Source of the DNA: AP-15 sp963700185
GTDB lineage: Bacteria; Pseudomonadota; Alphaproteobacteria; ATCC43930; CGMCC-115725
NCBI GenBank assembly: GCA_963700185.1
Contig: CAVOWP010000011.1
Coordinates: forward strand, 1 to 64,000
Direction: 5' to 3'
DNA length: 64,000 nt
The notes under the pieces were generated by a model. That model ran no database searches and was not told where the DNA came from. It saw only the letters and a list, made by a program, of their open reading frames with translations. The position numbers were made by a program, and so were the translations under genes. Below are positions 17,580-27,561 of the stretch, piece after piece. Positions within the stretch are counted from its first letter, which is position 1. Each line of letters starts with the position of its first letter.

Positions 17580-18635
17580 ATGATCGATTATCGCAGCGAC
17601 AACACCGGCCGAGCCGCACCGCAAATCTTGGAAGCGCTGGTTGGGGCCAATCACGACACCGCGTTGGGGTACGGCGCCGACGAATGGACGGCGAACCTGC
17701 AGCAGCGCTTCTGCGAACTGTTCGAAACCTCGGTGCGGGTCTTTCCGGTCGCCACTGGGACCGCCGCCAATGCCTTGGCTCTGGCCGCGCTCGGCCCGTC
17801 CTGGGGCATCGTCTACTGCAGCGAGATTGCGCACATCAACACTTCCGAGGCGAACGCCGCGGGGTTCTTCGGCGGCGGCGTCAAGCTCGTCGCGGTCCCT
17901 GGGCAACACGGCAAAATCTACGCGAATCTGTTGGCCGAGGCACTGGCGGGGATTTCACCGGCGCAACTCCACAGAGGTCAGCCGAGTGTGGTCAGCCTGA
18001 CCCAGGCGACCGATCTCGGAGCTGTCTACACCCTCGACGAGATCCGGGCCGTTGCTGAGGTCGCCAAGCGGCGCGGTCTCAGGCTCCACATGGATGGGGC
18101 GCGTTTCGCCAATGCCGTGGCGCGGCTCGGGTGCACCCCGGCCGATGCGACCTGGCGATCCGGGATCGACATCATGTCGTTCGGGGCCACCAAGAATGGC
18201 GGAGCATTGTGCGACGCGATCGTCGTCTTTTCGCCCGACCTCGCGGGCGGCCTTGCGGTGCAGCTGCGCCGCGCGGGCCAGGTCTGGTCCAAAATGCGTT
18301 TCGCCTCGGCGCAGCTGATCGCCTATGTCGAGAACGGGCTCTGGCTCGAGATGGCCCACGCCTCGAACCGGATTGCGGCGCGCATCGCGGCGGCGCTGAG
18401 CGACATCCCGGCCGCCCGGCTGCTAGCGCCGGTCGAGGCGAACGAGATCTTTCTCGAACTCCCGGACGGCACGATGGATGCGTTGGAGCGCGACGGCTTC
18501 CAGTTCTATCGCCGAAGCCTGACCCTCGCACGTTTCGTCTGCCGTTTCGACACGACCAAAGCCGAGGCCGATTCGCTCGCCGCGGCGCTGCGCCGACACC
18601 TCAGCCCGGCTACCACTCCCCGCGTCGCCGAGTAG
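17580..18635 (+). CDS. ltaE: Low-specificity L-threonine aldolase
   Basis: PLP enzyme of fold type I that cleaves threonine or allo-threonine to glycine and acetaldehyde. Motifs are IDYRSDNTGRAAPQILEAL, GYGADEWTANLQQRF, VATGTAANALALAAL (phosphate-binding region), HINTSEANAAGFFGGGVKLV, LHMDGARFANAV (PLP-pyridine Asp) and MSFGATKNGGALCDA, where the Lys forms the Schiff base. 351 residues is normal. The ATG at 17580 was chosen because family proteins begin at MIDYRSDN; the frame is open further upstream but overlaps the DUF6600 gene. Confidence 0.88.
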   Translation: MIDYRSDNTGRAAPQILEALVGANHDTALGYGADEWTANLQQRFCELFETSVRVFPVATGTAANALALAALGPSWGIVYCSEIAHINTSEANAAGFFGGGVKLVAVPGQHGKIYANLLAEALAGISPAQLHRGQPSVVSLTQATDLGAVYTLDEIRAVAEVAKRRGLRLHMDGARFANAVARLGCTPADATWRSGIDIMSFGATKNGGALCDAIVVFSPDLAGGLAVQLRRAGQVWSKMRFASAQLIAYVENGLWLEMAHASNRIAARIAAALSDIPAARLLAPVEANEIFLELPDGTMDALERDGFQFYRRSLTLARFVCRFDTTKAEADSLAAALRRHLSPATTPRVAE

Positions 18636-18788
18636 CTTCAGGCGTCTCAGCAAGTCACGCCGCGAAGCGCGTCGACGCGCGAGTTGCGCCCGCCCCAAGG
18701 ACGCGCCAACCTAAGCGGGTGAGTTGCCGTGTCATCTCGGGGAGGCTCGAGGAGCACGGGGCCGACAACTACACCGACAAGGATAGCC

Positions 18789-19262
18789 GTGCCGATACGG
18801 TATGTGAGAAAGGTATTGCAACCTGGAGAGACAATCGTCTACTCCACGAAGCTGCATTGGATTATTTATTGGAAAGCGATCTTTCTGATTATCATTTGTA
18901 TAATCTTAGCCGTTTCGGCGTGGTATACCGCCGATAACCAGAACGTCAGTCTGGCCCTGGTCATAGCAGCGATCATTTTTGCGTTATTGGCGCTATCTTC
19001 AGCCTTCGTTAAATTCATCAAGCGGTGGACAACCGAACTGGCGGTGACTGATCGCCGCGTCATCTATAAAGAACGTCTGATTGCCCGCCGTACGCTTGAG
19101 ATGAATCGGAGCAGGGTCGAAAGCGTTGATGTTTACCAATCGGTACTTGGCCGTCTCCTCGGCTATGGGACGATTACTCTCCGCGGGACGGGCGGCAGCG
19201 GAGAGCCGATGCCGAACATCGACGATCCGCTGACTTTTCGCAGCTACATTACGGCCGGCTGA
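18789..19262 (+). CDS. PH-domain (bPH2/YdbT-like) membrane protein
   Basis: A small inner-membrane protein. IRYVRKVLQPGETIVYSTKLHWIIYWKAIFLIIICIILAVSAWY and LALVIAAIIFALLALSSAFVKFI are two membrane spans. They are followed by WTTELAVTDRRVIYKERLIARRTLEMNRSRVESVDVYQSVLGRLLGYGTITLRGTGG, the bacterial PH-like domain. The function of these domains is unknown; they occur in membrane-stress proteins. AAGGAT six bases before GTG at 18789 favours that start; an ATG-like start 20 codons upstream would add a basic, unconserved leader. Upstream bases 18636-18788 show no gene. Confidence 0.75.
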   Translation: MPIRYVRKVLQPGETIVYSTKLHWIIYWKAIFLIIICIILAVSAWYTADNQNVSLALVIAAIIFALLALSSAFVKFIKRWTTELAVTDRRVIYKERLIARRTLEMNRSRVESVDVYQSVLGRLLGYGTITLRGTGGSGEPMPNIDDPLTFRSYITAG

Positions 19263-19278
19263 TCGCGAGCGCTGCGAC

Positions 19279-19611
19279 TCAGGCGCGGACGGGGACGCCC
19301 TTCTGCTCGAAGAGCTGCTGCAATTCGCCGGTTTCGAACATTTCGCGGATGATGTCGGAGCCGCCGACGAACTCGCCCTTGACATAGAGTTGCGGGATCG
19401 TCGGCCAATTCGAGAATTCCTTGATGCCCTGGCGGATACCCGGGTCGGACAACACGTCGACGCCTTTGAACTTGACCCCCAGATGGCTGAGGATCTGCAC
19501 CACCGCAGCGGAGAACCCGCATTGCGGAAAGACCGGCGATCCCTTCATGAACAGCACGACGGGGGTCTCGGAGACGTTCTGGCGGATGCGCTGTTGAACC
19601 GTGTCGTCCAT
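19279..19611 (-). CDS. grxD: Monothiol glutaredoxin, Grx4 family
   Basis: A 110-residue CGFS glutaredoxin that carries a [2Fe-2S] cluster and delivers it to targets, often with BolA. The active site lies in MKGSPVFPQCGFSAAVVQIL (Cys at about residue 31). WPTIPQLYVKGEFVGGSDI supplies the cis-Pro and glutathione-binding residues. It is the last gene of the cynS-pxpA-metE-like-purQ-purL-bolA-grxD run and follows bolA by 48 bases. This pairing is conserved in Alphaproteobacteria and supports a Grx-BolA complex. Confidence 0.93.
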   Translation of the reverse strand: MDDTVQQRIRQNVSETPVVLFMKGSPVFPQCGFSAAVVQILSHLGVKFKGVDVLSDPGIRQGIKEFSNWPTIPQLYVKGEFVGGSDIIREMFETGELQQLFEQKGVPVRA

Positions 19612-19659
19612 TTTCCTTGTCCTCGATTTTCGCGAAAGTTGCTGTTGCGAAAGTTGCGT

Positions 19660-19905
19660 TCAGTCCTCTGGCGCACCGGTTTGCAGGGCCAGAGCGTGGA
19701 GCTCATTGCCCATTCGGCCGCGCAGGGCCTGGTACACCATCTGGTGTTGCTGGACCCGCGTCTTACCGCGAAACGCGCCGGAAACGACATGCGCCGCGTA
19801 ATGATCGCCGTCGCCGCGCAGGTCTTCGATCGAGACCTGGGCGTCGGGCAGGCTCTCTTTGATCAGTCTCTCGATCATCGCCGCGTCCATCGCCATCCCC
19901 GACAC
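19660..19905 (-). CDS. BolA/IbaG family protein
   Basis: An 81-residue BolA-fold protein: MIERLIKESLPDAQVSIEDLRGDGDHYAAHVVS, then the RVQQHQMVYQALRGRMG helix containing the conserved His that co-ligates an iron-sulfur cluster with monothiol glutaredoxin, then a short tail. It is of the shorter BolA/IbaG type. It starts seven bases after purL and precedes grxD, a standard alphaproteobacterial arrangement. It is likely involved in Fe-S trafficking or sensing, not in purine synthesis itself. Confidence 0.9.
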   Translation of the reverse strand: MSGMAMDAAMIERLIKESLPDAQVSIEDLRGDGDHYAAHVVSGAFRGKTRVQQHQMVYQALRGRMGNELHALALQTGAPED

Positions 19906-19912
19906 CCTCCGC

Positions 19913-22108
<2,196 letters not shown>

Positions 22109-22127
22109 ACCCGCTGGATGAAATTAA

Positions 22128-22265
22128 TCTCCCTCTCCCCCCGCCGGCCGGGGGGAGAGGGTCGGGGTGAGGGGGGTCGGGATAGCAATAGTCGCTAATT
22201 TTACGAACGCGCGGCAGGCACCCCCCTCACCCTGCCCTCTCCCCCCGCAAGCGGGGGGAGAGGGA
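22128..22265. repeat. C-rich inverted repeat element between purQ and purL
   Basis: The left arm TCTCCCTCTCCCCCCGC with GGGGGGAGAGG and GTGAGGGGGG mirrors the right arm CCCCCCTCACCCTGCCCTCT with GCGGGGGGAGAGGGA. Each arm itself folds into a hairpin. It belongs to the CCCTCTCCCCCGC...GGGGGAGAGGG family dispersed in many proteobacteria. It occupies the transcribed gap of the pur operon and could modulate the expression ratio of purQ and purL. Confidence 0.8.
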
Positions 22266-22310
22266 AAAAGAAAGCGATGGCGGGGAAATCTTTGCGAACA
22301 GCGGCATGAT

Positions 22311-23000
22311 CTACTGCAGCGCGCTTACCAGCCCGTCGAAGAAGGCCTGGCCGTCAGTACGGCCGAGCAGCGGGTCGATGGCGTTCTCGGGATGCGGCAT
22401 CAGTCCGAGAACGGTGCGGGTTTCGTTGAAAACACCGGCGATCGCGCGCGCCGAGCCGTTGAAGTTTGCTTCCTCGCTACACCCGCCGCTCGCTCCGCAA
22501 TAGCGGAAAGCGACGAGGCCGCGCGCTTCGAGACGGTCGAGCGTCTCGGGATCTGCGGTGTAATTGCCGTCGTGATGCGCGACCGGCACCCGAATCGTCT
22601 TTCCGGCTTCATAACCGCAGGTGAAGATCGTCTGGTTGTTCTCGACGCGTAGATCAACATCGCGGCAGGTGAACCGCAACGAGCGGTTAGGCAGCAGCGC
22701 CCCTGGAAGGAGCCCCGCCTCGGTCAGGATCTGAAACCCGTTGCAGATGCCGAGGACGGGTGTGCCTCTGGCGGCGCGGTCGCGCACTTCGCGCATGATC
22801 GGCGAATGCGCCGCGATGGCCCCGCAGCGCAAGTAGTCGCCATAGGCAAAGCCGCCCGGCAGCACGATCAGTTCGCTCGGCGGGAGGTCGGCGTCGCGGT
22901 GCCAGACGCGCAGCGGCTCCTGCCCGGAGGCGCGGGCCAGCGCCACGCAGACATCGCGCTCGCGGTTGGAGCCCGGGAAGATGATAACGGCCGCTCTCAC
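22311..23000 (-). CDS. purQ: Phosphoribosylformylglycinamidine synthase subunit PurQ (glutaminase)
   Basis: Class I glutamine amidotransferase, 229 residues, supplying ammonia to PurL. Motifs are IIFPGSNRERD, ELIVLPGGFAYGDYLRCGAIAAHSPIM, PVLGICNGFQILTEAGLLPGALLPN with the nucleophilic Cys (around residue 88), and the late GLMPHPENAIDPLLG with catalytic His and Glu. The start is GTG at 23000, overlapping the stop of the upstream metE-like gene (GTGA), so translation is coupled. PurS, needed for the bacterial three-subunit complex, is not adjacent; usually it sits directly upstream. Confidence 0.95.
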   Translation of the reverse strand: MRAAVIIFPGSNRERDVCVALARASGQEPLRVWHRDADLPPSELIVLPGGFAYGDYLRCGAIAAHSPIMREVRDRAARGTPVLGICNGFQILTEAGLLPGALLPNRSLRFTCRDVDLRVENNQTIFTCGYEAGKTIRVPVAHHDGNYTADPETLDRLEARGLVAFRYCGASGGCSEEANFNGSARAIAGVFNETRTVLGLMPHPENAIDPLLGRTDGQAFFDGLVSALQ

Positions 23001-24034
23001 GGGCCGGTCAGCTCGCGCCGCACGATCGCCGCGCCTTCGGCGAGGGCTTTGAGTTTGGCGAAGGCGGTGTCGCGCGGAATGTATTTCATGCCGCAGTCGG
23101 GGGCTGGGATCAGCCGCTCCGGTGGGATGTGCTCGAGCGCTCGGCGAATCCGGGCGGCGACGATTTCGGGAGTTTCCGGCTGGGGGTCGCCCATGCTGAT
23201 GACGCCGAAGATAACGGTCTTGTCGCCGAGGCCATCGAGGGTCGCAAGATCGAGCTTCGGTTGCGCCGCCTCGATCGAGATTTGCTCGGCGACCGTGCCG
23301 GTCAGTTCGGGCAGGAACGAATAGCCGCTCGGCTTGTCGCGGGCGACATAGGCGTAGCCGAAGCAGAGGTGCAGCGCGGTCGGGCCGGGAATGCCTTCGA
23401 GCGCCCGGTCTATCGCCGGCAACGCCAGGCGGCGCGCCTCCTCGGGCCGCGCCTGTACCCAGGGCTCGTCGAGTTGGATCACATCGGCGCCGGCCGCCTT
23501 CAGGTCACGGATTTCGGCGTTGACTGCCGCGGCATAGTCCATGACCAGCTCTTCTTCGTCCTTGTAGTATTCGTTCTTCGCCTGACGAGACATCGTGAAC
23601 GGGCCAGGCAGCGTGATCTTGATCGTGCGGTCCGTATTGTGCCGCAGGAACTCCACGTCGCGCACCTCGACCGGGCGCAACCGCCGGATCGGGCCGACGA
23701 CGCGCGGCACCGTAACGGAGCCGCCGGTGCGTCCCGGCACGGCCGCAGGGTTGTCGAGATCGATCCCGGAAAGCGCCGTCGCAAAACGGTTCGAGTAGCT
23801 TTCGCGGCGGATCTCGCCGTCGGTGATGATGTCGATGCCCGCGCGCTCCATGTCGCGAATCGCGAGCACGGTCGCATCATCCTGCGCCTCTTCGAGCCAG
23901 GGTTCGGGTACCCGCCACAGCTCGCTCGCCCGCACGCGCACCGGCGGCAGATGGGTCAGCTTGTCGCGATCGATCAGCCAATCCGGCTGCGGGTAGCTGC
24001 CGACCACAGTGGTAGGAAGAAGGGTTTCGGTCAT
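22997..24034 (-). CDS. MetE-family (cobalamin-independent methionine synthase-like) protein
   Basis: 345 residues corresponding to the C-terminal catalytic barrel of MetE. Motifs are LLPTTVVGSYPQPDWL, TDGEIRRESYSNRFA, ITLPGPFTMSRQAKNEYY, DVIQLDEPWVQ, TALHLCFGYAY (His and Cys of the zinc site), VIFGVISMGDPQPETPE and LIPAPDCGMKYIPRDTAFAKLKAL (late zinc Cys). The N-terminal MetE domain is absent, as in archaeal-type and short bacterial homologues, so the methyl donor may differ from methyltetrahydropteroyl-polyglutamate. It lies between pxpA (24-base gap) and purQ (overlap). Confidence 0.82.
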   Translation of the reverse strand: MTETLLPTTVVGSYPQPDWLIDRDKLTHLPPVRVRASELWRVPEPWLEEAQDDATVLAIRDMERAGIDIITDGEIRRESYSNRFATALSGIDLDNPAAVPGRTGGSVTVPRVVGPIRRLRPVEVRDVEFLRHNTDRTIKITLPGPFTMSRQAKNEYYKDEEELVMDYAAAVNAEIRDLKAAGADVIQLDEPWVQARPEEARRLALPAIDRALEGIPGPTALHLCFGYAYVARDKPSGYSFLPELTGTVAEQISIEAAQPKLDLATLDGLGDKTVIFGVISMGDPQPETPEIVAARIRRALEHIPPERLIPAPDCGMKYIPRDTAFAKLKALAEGAAIVRRELTGP

Positions 24035-24058
24035 CTGTGGGGCTCCATGACGATACGC

Positions 24059-24832
24059 TTAGCTGATCGTCTCGGCCATTGGCCGGATCGCGATCCCGGC
24101 CTTTTCGAGCTTGTCGCGGACCTGCTCGGCCATCGCCACCGCCGCCGGATTGTCGCCGTGGACGCACACCGTATCGATCGAGACCGGGATCCGCTTCCCG
24201 GAAGCGCTGACGATCGCCCCTTCGCCCACCATCGCCTGCACCCGCGTGGCGGCCTGCTCGGGATCGTGCAATACCGCGCCGGGAAGCTTGCGCGAGACCA
24301 GGTTGCCGTTATCGTCATAGGCGCGGTCAGCATAGATCTCGCGCGCCATTCTGAGACCCAGCTCGTGCGCGGCGCGTTCGAGCTCGGTGCCGGCCATCAC
24401 AACGTAGATCAGCTCGCGATCGACAGCCGCGATGGCGCGGCCGATGGCGAGCGCCGTCGGACGGTCGACCGCGGCGAGATTGGCCAATGTGCCATGCGCC
24501 TTGACGTGGCCGACGCGGTGGCCGACCGCCCGCGCCACCCCTTGCAGCGCGCCGATCTGGTAGACGACCATCTTTTCGATGTCCTCGGGCTTCTCGCCCT
24601 GGATCTGGCGCCGGCCAAACCCCCAGACATCGAAAAAGCTCGGATGGGCGCCGATCCCGACGCGGTTTTGCTTGGCCCGAGTCACGGTGTCGAACATGAC
24701 CAGCGGGTCGCCGCCGTGAAAGCCGCACGCGACATTAGCCGAAGAGACGATCTTCAGCATCTCGGCGTCGCTGCCCATCGTCCAGGCGCCGAAGCTCTCG
24801 CCCATGTCGCAATTCAGGTCGATCACGTCCAT
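24059..24832 (-). CDS. pxpA: 5-oxoprolinase subunit A (LamB/YcsF family)
   Basis: A 257-residue LamB/YcsF protein. In the PxpABC complex it hydrolyses phosphorylated 5-oxoproline to glutamate. Signatures are IDLNCDMGESFGAWTMGSD at the N-terminus, VSSANVACGFHGGDPLVM, GIGAHPSFFDVWGFGRR, VGHVKAHGTLANLAA, EIYADRAYDDNGNLVSRKLPGAVL and a final SIDTVCVHGDNPAAVAMAE. pxpB and pxpC are not adjacent. It sits between cynS and the metE-like gene with gaps of 28 and 24 bases, so a common transcript is likely. Confidence 0.92.
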   Translation of the reverse strand: MDVIDLNCDMGESFGAWTMGSDAEMLKIVSSANVACGFHGGDPLVMFDTVTRAKQNRVGIGAHPSFFDVWGFGRRQIQGEKPEDIEKMVVYQIGALQGVARAVGHRVGHVKAHGTLANLAAVDRPTALAIGRAIAAVDRELIYVVMAGTELERAAHELGLRMAREIYADRAYDDNGNLVSRKLPGAVLHDPEQAATRVQAMVGEGAIVSASGKRIPVSIDTVCVHGDNPAAVAMAEQVRDKLEKAGIAIRPMAETIS

Positions 24833-24860
24833 CGCGGCACCTCCGCTGCGCAGCGGTATA

Positions 24861-25307
24861 TCAATACTCCTTATATGGGAGGAATTTGCCGCTTAGGGTC
24901 AGCTTGACTCGGTCGCCTTTCGGGTCGTGCTGGCGCTCGATCGACATGTCGAAACCGATCGCGCTCATGATCCCGTCGCCGAATTCCTCCTGGATCAGCT
25001 CCTTCCACGTCGTGCCGTAGACCTGGACCAGCTCGTAGAAGCGGTAGATCAGCGGGTCGGTCGGCACGACCGTTGCTAACGAGCCACGATAAGGAATCTC
25101 CTGCAACAGGCGCTTCTCGTCTTCGGAAAGATCGAGCAGCTTTGCCGCGCGCTCCGCCTGCTCGGGGCGCAGCTTCATCTGGCCCATCAGCGCCGCTGTC
25201 AGATAGACGGCTGAACCGCCGCCGATCTCGGCGACAATCGTCTTCCAGCCCAGGTTCTTGGCGCGTTTGGCAGCAAGGATCTTGCTGGTCAATACGTCGC
25301 GGGTCAT
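24861..25307 (-). CDS. cynS: Cyanate hydratase (cyanase)
   Basis: A 148-residue decameric enzyme that converts cyanate and bicarbonate to ammonia and CO2. The N-terminal helical DNA-binding-like domain is LTSKILAAKRAKNLGWKTIVAEIGG. The catalytic C-terminal segment DPLIYRFYELVQVYGTTWKELIQEEFGDGIMSAIGFDM contains the Arg and Glu of YRFYE and the Ser of IMSAI. The final KLTLSGKFLPYKEY matches the family end. It is the first gene of the minus-strand operon. The cynR-type LysR regulator is not nearby; a group II intron is inserted about 240 bases upstream. Confidence 0.95.
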   Translation of the reverse strand: MTRDVLTSKILAAKRAKNLGWKTIVAEIGGGSAVYLTAALMGQMKLRPEQAERAAKLLDLSEDEKRLLQEIPYRGSLATVVPTDPLIYRFYELVQVYGTTWKELIQEEFGDGIMSAIGFDMSIERQHDPKGDRVKLTLSGKFLPYKEY

Positions 25308-25585
25308 AGCGGCCTCCGATCAAGTTCGATGCTCTTGCGGCTGCAACGCCCGTGCCAATCTTGCCGCGCCGGCAACCTTAAGTCGAGGCATAGATTAACC
25401 GCTGCTGCACCTGCAGCAAATCAGCAGCAAAGGCTCTCGTTATGGTTGCAACTATGCCCTCCAATCCGCGGCCCGCCGAGGCCGCGAGATTGAAATTATG
25501 CAATCGCAAAGAGGCAATTTGATGATCTTTAGCAAACCGGAACCGGATCGGGATAGGGGGACGCCTCGCGGTGCCACCCCTCCCA

Positions 25586-25621
25586 CACCACCGGGCATAC
25601 GGGTCACGTACCACGGCGGTT
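25586..25621 (-). ncRNA. Group II intron domain V
   Basis: Read on the minus strand, ACCGCC at one end pairs with GGUGGU at the other across an internal CGUGACCCGUAUG hairpin, the catalytic domain V shape. It is followed by the G-rich domain VI stem and the CTATCCCGAT terminus. It lies just downstream of the maturase stop, as expected. Confidence 0.75.
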
Positions 25622-25629
25622 CGACCGGG

Positions 25630-27012
25630 TTAAGCTTGAGCAGAGACATGCAGTCGGGGGAGACCGAGTGAGTTGAAGTAGCGGTTGCGCAGGGCTTGTT
25701 GGACCGCGGGGTGTCCTGACATGCGCCAGAACCCCGTCGGCGAACCGGCGGCGACCGCTGCATTGAACTTCGGTACGCCGCGACGGCGCAGTTCGTTGAA
25801 GCGGTTGTGCCCGTTCTGCCACTGCCGCCAAAGATAGGAACGTAGTCTTCGGCGAATCCACGCTTCCAGGTTGGTGAGCACACGCGGGGTCTGGCAGAAG
25901 CCGAAGTAGCCGCGCCATCCGATGAGGTATGGCGTGAGGTCTTCGATCAGCTGCTGTAGGCTGATCCCCCGTGTCCGGCGGGTCATGTCCCGGATCTGCG
26001 CCTTGAATTTGTCGAAGGCTTTTGGCGCGACGCGCCGCTCGCTCCCGTCATTCGAGATGCTGAACCCCAGGAACTTGCGCTCCTCCGGTCGCGCCACCGC
26101 GCTTTTCGCCTCGTTGACCTTCAGCCGCAGCTTCCTGGTCAGGAACCGGCTCACCGAGGCCATGACCCGTTCACCGGCGCGGCAGCTGCGAACATAGATA
26201 TTGCAGTCGTCCGCATAGCGGCAAAAGCGGTGACCCCGTCGGGCCAGCTCCTTGTCGAGATCGTCGAGCACGAGATTGCTCAGGAGGGGCGAGAGCGGGC
26301 CGCCTTGCGGGGTCCCCTCGTCCACCGGGCTGACCAAGCCGTCTTCCATCACTCCGGACTTGAGAAACGCCCGGATGAGCTTGAGCACACGTTTATCGGT
26401 CACCCGCGCGGCGACGCGCGCCATCAAGCTGTCATGATTGACCCGGTCGAAAAATTTTTCGAGATCAATGTCAACCACGACACTGTAGCCCGCGGCAACG
26501 TATCGTTGCGCTTGGGCCACCGCCTGATGGGCGGAGCGTCCCGGTCGGAAGCCGTAACTGTGCTTGGAAAACGTCGGGTCCCATCGCTCCTGGAGAACCT
26601 GCAGCACGGCTTGTTGGATCAGTCTGTCGACGACGCAAGGCACGCCGAGCTTTCTGACCCCGCCGTCCGGCTTGGGGATTTCGACCCGCTTGACCGGCTG
26701 CGGCTGGTAGGTTCCCTCGAGCATTTGAGACCGGATGCTCGGCCAGTGCTCACGCAGGTGGTCCTTAGCGTCGTCGATGGTCATCCCATCCACGCCAGGA
26801 CTACCCTTGTTCCTTCGAACGCGTTTCCACGCTCTTACGAGATTCCCTCGCTCACATACCTCCTCCATTAATTGTTCCGTCAAAGCCGGGCTTTCGGGTG
26901 CTAGCTTCGCCACGAATGGTTCGGCCCCTTGGTAACTGCTGACCGGGGTTTCACCCTGGACCACCAGCTCCAAAGCCAGTGAGTACTGAATCTTCTGCCG
27001 CATTCCATTCAT
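25630..27012 (-). CDS. ltrA: Group IIC intron reverse transcriptase/maturase
   Basis: 460 residues, intact. RT motifs are RNKGSPGVDGMTIDD (RT0/1), VEIPKPDGGVRKLGVPCVVDRLIQQAV, FRPGRSAHQAVAQAQ, VVDIDLEKFFDRVNHD (catalytic Asp), GTPQGGPLSPLLSNLVLDDLD, CRYADDCNIYV (YADD catalytic pair) and FLGFSI. A maturase X domain follows (LIEDLTPYLIGWRGYFGFCQTPRVL). The protein stops soon after domain X (LGLPRLHVS) with no HNH endonuclease, typical of class C, which uses nicked or replicating DNA for insertion. Both the ORF and the RNA parts are complete, so the intron may still be mobile. Confidence 0.93.
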   Translation of the reverse strand: MNGMRQKIQYSLALELVVQGETPVSSYQGAEPFVAKLAPESPALTEQLMEEVCERGNLVRAWKRVRRNKGSPGVDGMTIDDAKDHLREHWPSIRSQMLEGTYQPQPVKRVEIPKPDGGVRKLGVPCVVDRLIQQAVLQVLQERWDPTFSKHSYGFRPGRSAHQAVAQAQRYVAAGYSVVVDIDLEKFFDRVNHDSLMARVAARVTDKRVLKLIRAFLKSGVMEDGLVSPVDEGTPQGGPLSPLLSNLVLDDLDKELARRGHRFCRYADDCNIYVRSCRAGERVMASVSRFLTRKLRLKVNEAKSAVARPEERKFLGFSISNDGSERRVAPKAFDKFKAQIRDMTRRTRGISLQQLIEDLTPYLIGWRGYFGFCQTPRVLTNLEAWIRRRLRSYLWRQWQNGHNRFNELRRRGVPKFNAAVAAGSPTGFWRMSGHPAVQQALRNRYFNSLGLPRLHVSAQA

Positions 27013-27481
27013 GAGTTCCTAGTCCTACTTGCCACTCCCAATCGTTCGGGCCTTCGGCCATCGTTTCCGGCTCGGCCTATCTGTTGCTCCGCCTTTCGGC
27101 TTTGGAGTGCCTCACTAGCCTTGCCGACGGCTTGGCCTACTATGCCGTCTGCTGACTTCTGACCCGCGGTCAGACGGTCTCTCGGCCGTCTCAGTCGCCG
27201 CAAAGGCGACACGGGGCAGATCTCCCGGGGTAAGCTCAATCGCCTTCGGTGCACAACCGCCGGATCTACGCTTCGCGCCGTTGATGGATATGGACTTCGC
27301 GATACGTTGCCCGCTCGTCCGGCGCTTGCGCCTCGTATCCGGTTTTTGTCCATCGGCTCGCACCTTTGCTTCGCGCTTCCTTCAGACCCCGCCTCGCGGC
27401 GATAGCCCTTGCGCATCACTAACCCTTCACCTCCATCAGGTTGGGTAGAGGACTTTCACCTCCGAGCTATTGAGCATGCCC
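27013..27481 (-). ncRNA. Group II intron domains I-III and start of IV
   Basis: No gene is expected here: this is the structured intron RNA between the 5' splice site and the maturase start. GGAGGTGAAAGTCCTCTAC near the 5' end and several short inverted repeats (for example GGCCGAAGGCC and CTTTGCGGCGA segments) fit folded domain I-III RNA. The open frames over it in both strands are short and unconserved. Confidence 0.7.
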
Positions 27482-27493
27482 GGCACACAACGA

Positions 27494-27515
27494 GCCCGGC
27501 GCTAGCGCACCGGGC
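27494..27515. terminator. GC hairpin, probable intron target
   Basis: GCCCGG and CCGGGC flank the inner palindrome CGCTAGCG, giving a strong hairpin. On the minus strand it is followed by TCGTT and then the intron 5' end (GTGTGCC). It thus has the layout of the terminator-like stem-loop used by class C introns. On the plus strand it lies 46 bases upstream of the large cyclase gene start. No T-run follows, so real termination activity is uncertain. Confidence 0.55.
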
Positions 27516-27561
27516 GAAATCGTAGGACACTGCGGACCGCCCATACCTTTGGGGGGCGGCG

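Larger units (their letters stand above)
25547..27488 (-). mobile_element. Group IIC intron
   Basis: A self-splicing retroelement of about 1.94 kb. Its 5' end is GTGTGCCGGGC at 27488 (minus strand), followed by domain I sequence with the GGAGGTGAAAGTCCTCTAC segment. The encoded RT lies in domain IV. Domain V (25586-25621) and a domain VI hairpin precede the 3' end near CTATCCCGAT (25547). The 5' exon is a GC hairpin ending CTCGTT, the usual terminator-like target of class C introns. Boundaries are placed by motif and could be off by a few bases. It lies in the leader region of the cynS operon, same orientation. Confidence 0.82.

Noticed and set aside
23129..24907. A 592-codon plus-strand open frame
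   Set aside because: Antisense of the metE-like gene and pxpA, which have clear family motifs.
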